From Agromyces sp. Root81 (GTDB lineage: Bacteria > Actinomycetota > Actinomycetes > Actinomycetales > Microbacteriaceae): a DNA stretch of 64,000 nt. The DNA lies in the NCBI RefSeq assembly GCF_001429165.1, contig NZ_LMIR01000002.1, positions 980,662-1,044,661 on the forward strand, given 5' to 3'. The notes under the pieces were generated by a model. The model saw nothing but the letters and a program-made list of their open reading frames with translations. It ran no database searches and was not told the DNA's origin. The first letter of the stretch is position 1. Every line of letters starts with the position of its first letter. A program made the position numbers and the translations under genes. This document shows, piece after piece, positions 7,771-14,664 of the stretch.

Positions 7771-8014
7771 TCAGCCCTTGCTGTCTGTCCGTCCGGGCCA
7801 GAGGTCCACGCCAAGGCCACGTTCGAGCTTGGCGATGGTGTACAGGTCCGGCCATCCTCGTCCCGCGAGGAGCGCAAGGATCGTGCCGGTCGCCGATGGC
7901 GATCCGGACATTCTCGGCGAACTGCCGCGCGACCTCTGCAATTGGATCTGCCGCTTCCAAGTCAGGCCACCCGGGCGCGAGCTCGCGCGGTGTGGGTCGA
8001 GCTGGCCTGGGCAT
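7771..8014 (-). pseudogene. Decayed XRE-family regulator
   Basis: From the ATG at 8012-8014 the frame gives MPRPARPTPRELAPGW and then DPIAEVARQFAENVRIAIGDR. The reading frame then shifts, and the second half continues as TILALLAGRGWPDLYTIAKL and LGVDLWPGR to a stop at 7771. Together these are both halves of a small XRE DNA-binding protein in which about 13 residues of the HTH have been lost together with the frame, near 7886-7892. The AT-rich inverted repeats just upstream (8087-8148) may be its old operator. The same gene is the source of the left island repeat. Confidence 0.65.
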
Positions 8015-8106
8015 GGTTCGAGCGTAGACGAACCCGATCCGCCCAGCGGATGCCGTCTCGACTACTTGCGGGCGAGTTTTCTCCCATTGGTTACTTTTAT
8101 CACCAA
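7888..8106. repeat. Right copy of island repeat
   Basis: Bases 7888-7984 match window bases 1-97 without a mismatch. After a 69-base segment unique to this copy, 8054-8106 matches 98-150 with a few differences. The two copies are direct repeats bracketing the peptide region. Confidence 0.85.
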
Positions 8107-8360
8107 CTACCCTTGTGGGCAAGTGGTCTCGCGGGTATTTTTATCCCCAAGGAGTGAGTAGACCTCAGACTTCGGCGACGTGGTCGACCACGCTTAGGTC
8201 GCCCATGAAGACGAACCACACCTAGGCGGTGACCCACCGTGACCTATGACCGCATCGAGTCGTTCGTGCCGAGCATGCCGGATCGGCACTGGTTGAATAT
8301 CGCTGATGCTTGCCTTCTTCCTGTTGCAGTTGTGTCAATGACCGGCACGCCACGCTCACG

Positions 8361-9317
8361 ATGACGGATCACACTGAAGGACCGCCAGACGTCGACGACG
8401 TCGACGCCTACACCGCCGCGTACACGCCGCGCCGGATCCCGCCGAACCACTGGGAGATCATTGCCCCGTTCGTGCGCACCGCGTACCTCGACTGCAGAAG
8501 CCGGCTCCCCTACCCGAAGCGACGAGTGCTGGCTGCGATTGCTGCGCACACCTACTGGTGCTGGCAGTCTGCTGGCATCGAGCTCAAGCGCGAGTTGGTC
8601 TTCGACCGGCGCGTCATTTCCGACGGCATCCGCAACGCCTTTCCCGGCAAATCCCCATCCACGCAAGCGAACGCGCGGGCCGTGCTGCTTCGTGCCGCAG
8701 AGGCGCTGAACCCCGACCCGTTCGGTCCCCGGCTTCCACCCCTCGCGAAGTCGGCCGCATCAGTGCCGTACTTGCCGGCTGAGCAAGCTCAGCTTCGGGG
8801 GTGGGCAAACTTTCAACGCAGCGAGAGCAGGCGGCGTGACGCCCGCGCCCTCCTCTCGCTTGGGTTCGGTGCCGGGCTTCCCGCAAAGGACCTCCTGCTC
8901 GTCCGAACAGACGATATTGCGTTCGATGCGGAAGGCGCCCTCGTGCACGTGAGCGGGCCGCGCGCAAGGGCCGTGCCCGTACTACGACAGTGGGAAGACC
9001 TGCTCGACGAGGCGACTGCGGCCTCCGCGCCCGGCCAGTACCTGTTCCGCCCCGAAGCGAAACGAGGAGAGACCAGCCTGGTCGGCGAGTTCGCCCTCCG
9101 CACGAAGAACCTCACCATTCAGTTGTCAGCTCCCAGGATGCGCGCGACCTGGATCGTCACGATGCTTGCCGGAGGTGTGCCCGCACGCACCCTGCTCGAC
9201 GCATCAGGAGTGGCTTCCTTCGACACCTTCTCCCGCTACATACAGTTCGTCCCGCCCGAGAACGAGCACGCAGTGCGCTTCTCCCTACGGAACGCGGAGT
9301 TGAACGGCCCCGGCTGA
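8361..9317 (+). CDS. Tyrosine-recombinase-like protein, catalytically degenerate
   Basis: The protein has 318 residues from the ATG at 8361; a TTG start at 8310 in the same frame is less likely. The N-terminus has a core-binding-like helical region (PKRRVLAAIAAHTYWCWQ). The C-terminus resembles the catalytic domain of phage integrases: APRMRATWIVTML aligns with the H-x-x-R box (His replaced by Pro, Arg kept) and FSRYIQF with the nucleophile Tyr. At box I, GAGLPAKDLL lacks the usual Arg. It is probably a regulatory or DNA-bridging subunit rather than an active recombinase. Its TGA overlaps the ATG of the next gene (TGATG), the first link of a three-gene coupled unit. Confidence 0.65.
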   Translation: MTDHTEGPPDVDDVDAYTAAYTPRRIPPNHWEIIAPFVRTAYLDCRSRLPYPKRRVLAAIAAHTYWCWQSAGIELKRELVFDRRVISDGIRNAFPGKSPSTQANARAVLLRAAEALNPDPFGPRLPPLAKSAASVPYLPAEQAQLRGWANFQRSESRRRDARALLSLGFGAGLPAKDLLLVRTDDIAFDAEGALVHVSGPRARAVPVLRQWEDLLDEATAASAPGQYLFRPEAKRGETSLVGEFALRTKNLTIQLSAPRMRATWIVTMLAGGVPARTLLDASGVASFDTFSRYIQFVPPENEHAVRFSLRNAELNGPG

Positions 9318-10330
9318 TGCCCGACACCGCCCCGCCTGACGGACGCCAAACCCGTGGCGGGCCGCAGACTCATTGGGATCTGCACCTCGTCGATTCTTGG
9401 CGCATAGGTGTCTTTGTGAGAAGTGTCTCTGAGCAGATTGCCGAGTACCGGCCAGTGCGGGTTCCCGCCGCGCACTGGGCCGTCATCGGCGACCGTGTCC
9501 GGGCGCTGGTCTGCGAGCTCGACCCACAAACTGTCGAGGTCGCCCGCATGCAGCTGATGCGTCTGACTCAGTACCTTGCCTGGTGCTGGCAGGTGGGGTA
9601 CTCGCTCGAACATGCGTCGGTCACGAACCCGCGAATCCTGGACGACTACCTCACCCACATCGACCGAGTTCAAGGTCGCGCGACTGCCCGCAGCCACCGC
9701 GACAAGCTGAACGTCTACATCACTCGCCTCGCCGGCCCCGCCCGCCCAACCTTCTCCTCAACGCAAGTTCCGCTCGAGAACCAGCCCTACTCGCAGAGCG
9801 AGCTCACCGCCATCTCCGGTTGGGCTGCGGGCCAACCGACCGAGCGATGGCGGCACAACGCCTCGGCAATCGTCGCTCTCGCAGGCGGGTGCGGGCTCCG
9901 AGCCTCCGAGCTCATCCAGGTGCGGGGCCAGGACCTTCATACTTCGGGCGAGCGCATCGCAGTCCATGTGGATGGTGCACCGCCACGGTTTGCCCCGACC
10001 CTTGCCTTCTGGGAGCAGACCCTGCGCACCCTCCGGGACCACACCCACCCCGACGAGCACCTGTTCATCATTGAGGAAGGAGTCCGCAGCGCACGAAAGG
10101 TGCCCGCCTTCATCGCTCGCACCCGCGGCCAGAGCTTTCGACCAACGGCTGAACGCCTCCGAGCCACCTGGATCCATACACTCGTCGCCGCCGGTCTACC
10201 CGCGGACCTCATCCTCCAGACTGCGGGCCTCAAGAGCGCCATCAGTCTGAATCCATACCTCGCGCAACTCCCACGCCGGTCAGACTCCCCAGATACTTGG
10301 GCGCAGGTCCACGCTGCGGGGCAGCCATGA
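9317..10330 (+). CDS. Tyrosine recombinase/integrase-like protein
   Basis: The protein has 337 residues, starting at the ATG that overlaps the stop of the upstream gene. The N-terminal half shows the same WCWQ-type helix as its neighbour. In the catalytic half, box I GCGLRASEL keeps its Arg, ERLRATWIHTL keeps the box II Arg but has Glu in place of His, and NPYLAQL offers the nucleophile Tyr. Two Arg and the Tyr therefore survive while the His positions are altered. The family resemblance to the upstream protein suggests an old duplication. The stop overlaps the transposase start (ATGA). A role in moving or resolving the element is inferred. Confidence 0.7.
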   Translation: MPDTAPPDGRQTRGGPQTHWDLHLVDSWRIGVFVRSVSEQIAEYRPVRVPAAHWAVIGDRVRALVCELDPQTVEVARMQLMRLTQYLAWCWQVGYSLEHASVTNPRILDDYLTHIDRVQGRATARSHRDKLNVYITRLAGPARPTFSSTQVPLENQPYSQSELTAISGWAAGQPTERWRHNASAIVALAGGCGLRASELIQVRGQDLHTSGERIAVHVDGAPPRFAPTLAFWEQTLRTLRDHTHPDEHLFIIEEGVRSARKVPAFIARTRGQSFRPTAERLRATWIHTLVAAGLPADLILQTAGLKSAISLNPYLAQLPRRSDSPDTWAQVHAAGQP

Positions 10331-12117
10331 CTCATGCCGGCCACCGCGCACTGTCAACCCTGCTCGAGCAGCCCGAGGCGGATGGAGTGCTCACTCGCCG
10401 AGACTGCATCCGCGGGCAGCGCGTGAACTTCATCACCTCATTCATCGACCACTCCGGCATCGTTGCTGAGCTCGAGACATGGCTCGCAGAGGACCGCGCT
10501 CACACCCGCCCGGGCGGCCGACCGCGCACCGTCTCGATGCGCATGGTGCTGATCTTGTTGTTCCTCCTCGCCACCGAGAACAGCCCGCTCACCGTCCACG
10601 AGATGGCGAAGATTCTCGACCACCGGCTCACCAAGACCACCCGGCGCGAGCACGAACTCTACGGCCACGGCAACCGCCGTCAGTGGTACGACCGAATCTG
10701 GCGAACCGTCAACACCATTCGCAGCATCCTCGACCCCGACCCACTCCGGGGACACCGCGGCCGAATCCTGCCCGTCCCCGTCTACAAGGAACTCCTCTCT
10801 GCCGTCGACCCCGACGACGCACAGAAACGGAAGGACCGCGCAGACCGATTCGCGAACCTGTTGCTGGAAGCGACCTACCAGCTCCTCCCCCGCGAGCACC
10901 GAAAATGGGGCGGCAACATCACCGTCGACGCCACCGTCGTACCCGCATTCGGGCGCCGCGTCCCCAAGAAGCACAACGACACCTACACATCCTCGGACCC
11001 CGAAGCGGGCCTGTACTACCGGTCAGCGAATGTGCGCGCGGACCTTCTCGACGACCTCCAGCACGGCCGACCAGGTCGACGTATACGCACCACCGAAGTC
11101 AGCATCTGGGCGTACGAGGCAAGCCTCGTTACCCAGTCGCCGAACGACCCCACCCGCCCGGCAGACTTCCCCATGCTGACCATTGGAATGGCGTTCCATA
11201 AGCCCGCCCTCGCCGCAGCCTACGAAGCGCTCAGAGCCATCCGGAGCATCCGCGACCGCGGCCACCCAGCGGGCTGGCTCGCCGGCGACCTGCTTTACAT
11301 GCCCAACAGCATCCCCGAGGAATTCCAGCTCCCGCTCCGGGGGCTCGGCTACGAGCCGATCATGGACTACCGCATCGACCAACTCGGGCTGCAAGAAAAC
11401 CATGCCGGCGCCATCATGCTCGACGGCGCTTGGCACTGTCCCGCCACACCCGAGAACCTCTACAACCCCGTCGGCGATCACCGGGCAAACCCTGACATCA
11501 TCGACAAAGCCACCCGCGACGCCCGACTCCAGCAGCGGCGCAGCTTTGCCCTCCGACCCAAACAAGCGCCCGACCGCGACGGCTTTCAACCGCTCAAGTG
11601 CCCGGCCTCTGGCCCTGGCGCCACCGTCCTGTGCCCGCTCAAGAAACTCCGCGCCGGACAGACGACGAACGCCACCACCGTCGTGACCAACCCTCCCGAA
11701 CATCCCGGCCCCATCTGCACCCGCCACACCTCGACCACATTTCCACCCGAAGCAGGCGCGAGATGGAAGCAGAAGCTCCCGTACATGCTGAAAGAGTGGA
11801 ACGACCGCTACAGCACCGGCCGCAACGGCGTCGAAGGATTCAACGGCTTCCTCAAAGACCCCGCCCGCGAATCTCTCGCCGCGTCCGGGCGGCGCCGGCT
11901 CCGCGGCTACGCCGCCCAATACCTCCTCACCGCCGTCCTCGTTGCTGCAGCCAACATGCGAAAAATCGAGGCATTCCTCGAACAGACACGACACGGCCTC
12001 GAAGAAGCGCTCGAACGCAAACACCAGAAGCGACAACGCCGCAAGCGCCGAGCGGGCGGCCTCTCGAAGCACCTCCAGAAGGACGAGAACGCACCACTGC
12101 CCGTCGGTAGCGGCTGA
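10327..12117 (+). CDS. DDE-type transposase of a three-gene element
   Basis: The protein has 596 residues from the ATG that overlaps the stop of the recombinase gene. An N-terminal DNA-binding part (GRPRTVSMRMVLILLFLL) is followed by a probable RNase-H-like catalytic core. The first Asp is in NITVDATVVP, the second in GWLAGDLLYM and the Glu in RNGVEGFNGFLK. A Cys-containing insert (KCPASGPG...VLCPLKK) lies before the Glu, and the C-terminus is a very basic tail (KHQKRQRRKRRAGG). The organisation is IS4/IS1182-like, but I cannot place it in a named family. It appears intact. Overlapping starts imply that the three proteins are made together. Confidence 0.78.
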   Translation: MTHAGHRALSTLLEQPEADGVLTRRDCIRGQRVNFITSFIDHSGIVAELETWLAEDRAHTRPGGRPRTVSMRMVLILLFLLATENSPLTVHEMAKILDHRLTKTTRREHELYGHGNRRQWYDRIWRTVNTIRSILDPDPLRGHRGRILPVPVYKELLSAVDPDDAQKRKDRADRFANLLLEATYQLLPREHRKWGGNITVDATVVPAFGRRVPKKHNDTYTSSDPEAGLYYRSANVRADLLDDLQHGRPGRRIRTTEVSIWAYEASLVTQSPNDPTRPADFPMLTIGMAFHKPALAAAYEALRAIRSIRDRGHPAGWLAGDLLYMPNSIPEEFQLPLRGLGYEPIMDYRIDQLGLQENHAGAIMLDGAWHCPATPENLYNPVGDHRANPDIIDKATRDARLQQRRSFALRPKQAPDRDGFQPLKCPASGPGATVLCPLKKLRAGQTTNATTVVTNPPEHPGPICTRHTSTTFPPEAGARWKQKLPYMLKEWNDRYSTGRNGVEGFNGFLKDPARESLAASGRRRLRGYAAQYLLTAVLVAAANMRKIEAFLEQTRHGLEEALERKHQKRQRRKRRAGGLSKHLQKDENAPLPVGSG

Positions 12118-12165
12118 CCCAAGACCCAGCAACATCGCAAGGCAAAACAGCGGAGTCTGCCGCGC

Positions 12166-12184
12166 CCTCAAATCGCGATTGAGG
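12166..12184 (+). terminator. Candidate terminator of the transposase operon
   Basis: CCTCAA-atcgcga-TTGAGG, 49 bases after the transposase stop, can form a hairpin whose centre (TCGCGA) is itself self-complementary. There is no T-run. It might equally be part of the element end. Confidence 0.35.
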
Positions 12185-12361
12185 TACTAGGAACGGCGAT
12201 CTGACGCGTTCCAGTCCCCTCTGCGCTCGAAGCAACCTCGAAACATGGCCCGACTACACTCGCATTCGGCCCGGAGCAGCCCGCCACAAGCAAAACGGCC
12301 CAATCAGCCAGAGTTTCGCGAACAAAACCCGTGAGATTCGCGAGAAACCCCTGGGGGGCCC

Positions 12362-12961
12362 ATGCACAACGAACCGATCACCGTCTCGATCCGGCGCGAG
12401 GTCGACCCCGAGCGCATCTCCGAGGCGACCGCATGGGTGCAGACCGGCGTGAACCTCGCCGCCAAGTACCCGGGCTTCCTCGGCTCGGGTTGGGTGCGTG
12501 CGGGCGAAGGCTCGCAGGTCTGGCACATGCTCTACCGCTTCGCGAGCGAGCAGACCCTCGACGCCTGGGAGCGCTCTGCCGAGCGCACGTGGTGGCTCTC
12601 GATGGGCGAGGGCTTCGTGCGCTCGGAGCGCAGCAAGCGCCGCACCGGCATCGAGGGCTGGTTCGACGACCCGGCGACGGGTTCGGTGCCTGTGGCGGAT
12701 GCCGCGGCATCCGCTTCGCCCGACGAACTGCCGCCCGCACCGCCGCGGTGGAAGCAGGCCGTGACGATCTGGCTCGGGTTCTTCCCTGTGAACCTCGTCT
12801 TCACCCTGCTCGTGACCTCGTTCGTGCCCGGCTGGAACGAGCTCGAGGTCGTCTGGAAGGTGCTCGCGACCACCTTGCTGCTCACGCCGATCATGACGTT
12901 CTGGGCGCTGCCCTTCGTCACGCGCCTGCTGCGCCGCTGGCTCGCGCCCGCCGCTCCCTGA
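12362..12961 (+). CDS. ABM-domain protein with two C-terminal TM helices
   Basis: The protein has 199 residues. Residues 1 to about 95 fit an antibiotic-biosynthesis-monooxygenase-type dimeric alpha-beta barrel (ITVSIRREVDPERI, GFLGSGWVR, WHMLYRFASEQTLDAWERS). After a Pro/Ala linker, two TM helices (about residues 134-155 and 162-185) end the protein. The family is common in actinobacteria, and its reaction is unknown. It is the first gene after the accessory island and returns to chromosome-like codon use, including the GCATCCG heptamer at 12708. A G-rich site precedes the ATG. Confidence 0.75.
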   Translation: MHNEPITVSIRREVDPERISEATAWVQTGVNLAAKYPGFLGSGWVRAGEGSQVWHMLYRFASEQTLDAWERSAERTWWLSMGEGFVRSERSKRRTGIEGWFDDPATGSVPVADAAASASPDELPPAPPRWKQAVTIWLGFFPVNLVFTLLVTSFVPGWNELEVVWKVLATTLLLTPIMTFWALPFVTRLLRRWLAPAAP

Positions 12962-12973
12962 GACGAGGCCCGA

Positions 12974-13627
12974 TCAGGCGGACGCCTCGTCGACCACCCG
13001 CCGGTGTTCGAGCACGCGCCGGATGACGAGCACCACGAGCGCGATGGCGATCGCGCCGTAGACCACCCAGTCGAGGTACTGCAGGTACTCCTCGAGCAGC
13101 GCGTGCTGGGTGCCGAGCGCTGCGCCGACGCCGATGAGCAGGCTGTTCCAGAGGCCGGAGCCGATGGCGGTGAAGAGGCAGAACCAGGCGAGCGGCATCC
13201 GATCGGCGCCCGCGGGCAGCGAGATCAGGCTGCGCACACCGGGGATCATCCGCCCGACGAGCACGGACCAGCGCCCGTGCCGGTGGAACCAGGCGGCGCC
13301 GCGTTCGAGGTCGGTGCGGCTGACGAGTCGCGTCCACGCAATCCAGCGGATGGCCCGTTCGAGGCCGACCGCTGCGCCGAGGCCGTAGAGGACGAGCGCA
13401 CCGATGACCGATGCAAGCGTGGACCAGACGATGAGCCAGCCGAGGTTGAGCTCTCCCGCCTGGCTGAGGTAGCCCGCGAACGGCAGGATCACCTCGCTCG
13501 GGATCGGCGGGATCAGCACCTCGAGGAAGACGAGCACGCCCACCCCGATGTCGCCGAGGTTGTTGAGCACATCGGCGGCGAATCCGGTGAGGCCGGTGAA
13601 CCCGTGGTCGTCGGCGGTCGTCAGCAA
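12974..13627 (-). CDS. DedA/SNARE-associated family membrane protein
   Basis: The 217-residue protein has the DedA signature: EVLIPPIPSEVILPFAGYL near the N-terminus, the loop GAAWFHRHGRWSVLVGRMIPGVRSLISLPAG with the conserved F-x-x-R...R-x-x-P-x-x-R, and three or more TM helices. DedA proteins act in lipid-carrier (undecaprenyl phosphate) or phospholipid transbilayer transport and in envelope homeostasis. The start is weakly defined: the frame opens with TTG at 13625-13627 and has no clear ribosome-binding site. The gene converges with the ABM-domain gene, 12 bases apart. Confidence 0.9.
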   Translation of the reverse strand: MLTTADDHGFTGLTGFAADVLNNLGDIGVGVLVFLEVLIPPIPSEVILPFAGYLSQAGELNLGWLIVWSTLASVIGALVLYGLGAAVGLERAIRWIAWTRLVSRTDLERGAAWFHRHGRWSVLVGRMIPGVRSLISLPAGADRMPLAWFCLFTAIGSGLWNSLLIGVGAALGTQHALLEEYLQYLDWVVYGAIAIALVVLVIRRVLEHRRVVDEASA

Positions 13628-13722
13628 GGTCGTGTCTCGGCTCTCGGTCGGGGTCGATGATCGGTGCTCGGCGGCGGCTCCACGCTATCCGTGCCGGGTG
13701 GACGGAAGCTGGGCGCCGCCCG

Positions 13723-14547
13723 TCAGCGATGCGGGCCGATGCGGCGGGCGAGCGTGCCCGCCGCCTCCTGCACTGCCGAGACGTAGCCGGCGACGGCTGA
13801 TTCGGGCGCGACATCCGGATACGTCACCGCGACGGCCGCTGCCGGCCAGCCGACGTGATCGAGCACGACCGCCCCGACCGAGGCCAGGCCGCCGGTGACC
13901 TCTCCGTCCTCGCCGGCCCAGCGCTGCTCGCGCACGACGGCGAGCACGCGCTTCAGGCGTCCGTAGCTCCACGGCTCGTCGGCGCCGTCCAGCGCGGGGC
14001 GGCCGGCGAACGCGGCCCGGTCGGGGTAGAGCGCCCGGAGCTGGGCGGGCGGGAGCTCGGCGAGCATCGCCCGGCCGGTCGCAGTGAGGTGCGCCGGCAG
14101 CCGCACGCCGACGTCGGTGACGAGCGAGGGACGGCGCGGGGCGCGCTCCTCGACGAGGTAGAGCACGTCGCGCCCGTGCAGCACCGCGAGGTGCCCGCTC
14201 TCGCCCAGGCGGTCGACGAGTGCGGCGACGAGCGGCCGGCCGAGGCGAGCGAGGGGCTGCTGGCGCGAGAAGCCGCTCGAGAGCTCGAAGGCGGCGATGC
14301 CGAGGCCGTAGCGACGCTCCTCGGGCAGGTGCACGACGAAGCCGCGCTCCTGCATGACGGCGAGCAGGTGGTACACCGTCGAGCGCGGGACGCCGAGCGC
14401 CGAGGCGATCGTGGCCGCGGGCACCGGGCCGCGCTGCGCCGCGAGGTGGGTGAGGATCGCGAGCGTCTGATCGGCCGCGGGCACCTTCGCCTTCGCCGTC
14501 TGGTCGAGCGGACGCCTGTTGTCGGTCTGCGGCGTGTATTCCGACAA
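13723..14547 (-). CDS. IclR-family regulator, probable hut repressor
   Basis: The protein has 274 residues. An N-terminal winged HTH (ILTHLAAQRGPVPAATIASALGVPRSTVYHLLAVM) is followed by the IclR effector domain, containing HLTATGRAMLAELP. A TTG start at 14545-14547 with AGAGGAC upstream fits best. It is divergent from hutH, and the 117-base gap contains the dyad GTCTGGGATCCCGGAC that recurs before hutU and hutG. It is therefore the natural candidate regulator of histidine catabolism, probably sensing urocanate or histidine. That assignment is inference from position and shared sites. Confidence 0.85.
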   Translation of the reverse strand: MSEYTPQTDNRRPLDQTAKAKVPAADQTLAILTHLAAQRGPVPAATIASALGVPRSTVYHLLAVMQERGFVVHLPEERRYGLGIAAFELSSGFSRQQPLARLGRPLVAALVDRLGESGHLAVLHGRDVLYLVEERAPRRPSLVTDVGVRLPAHLTATGRAMLAELPPAQLRALYPDRAAFAGRPALDGADEPWSYGRLKRVLAVVREQRWAGEDGEVTGGLASVGAVVLDHVGWPAAAVAVTYPDVAPESAVAGYVSAVQEAAGTLARRIGPHR

Positions 14548-14593
14548 CTTGCGTCCTCTCGACGACGGGTACCAGCGCCCAGCCTACGCGTGA

Positions 14594-14609
14594 GTCTGGG
14601 ATCCCGGAC
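14594..14609. promoter_or_regulatory. hut operator 1 (hutH/iclR)
   Basis: GTCTGGGATCCCGGAC is a near-perfect dyad 55 bases upstream of the hutH ATG and inside the divergent iclR-hutH spacer. It matches the sites before hutU and hutG. Confidence 0.7.
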
Positions 14610-14664
14610 GGCGACCATGCCGCTCCGCTTCCCGCGCGCGCGGGAGCGGTGTGGAATCGGAGGT

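Larger units (their letters stand above)
7294..8360. other. Gene-poor stretch with regulator remnants
   Basis: About 1.07 kb without an intact gene. It holds two decayed minus-strand regulator fragments (7521-7625 and 7771-8014), the right copy of the island repeat, AT-rich inverted repeats (TTGGT at 8087-8091 with ACCAA at 8102-8106, and GGGTATTTTTATCCCC at 8133-8148) and a perfect 14-base palindrome CGTGGTCGACCACG (8179-8192). Open frames on the plus strand here have no recognisable content. Confidence 0.7.

Noticed and set aside
7451..8161. 236-residue plus-strand frame before the recombinase element
   Set aside because: No domain, and it runs antisense to two recognisable regulator remnants on the minus strand.
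8179..8192. Perfect palindrome CGTGGTCGACCACG as attachment site of the mobile element
   Set aside because: No second copy was found near 12.1-12.4 kb, so it cannot be called an att site or terminal repeat on this evidence.
11023..12171. 382-residue minus-strand frame opposite the transposase
   Set aside because: Shadow of the transposase gene; Gly/Val/Arg rich without domain features.
12118..12361. Terminal inverted repeat of the three-gene element
   Set aside because: I compared this stretch by eye with 8150-8360 and found no convincing matching ends, so the element borders remain open.
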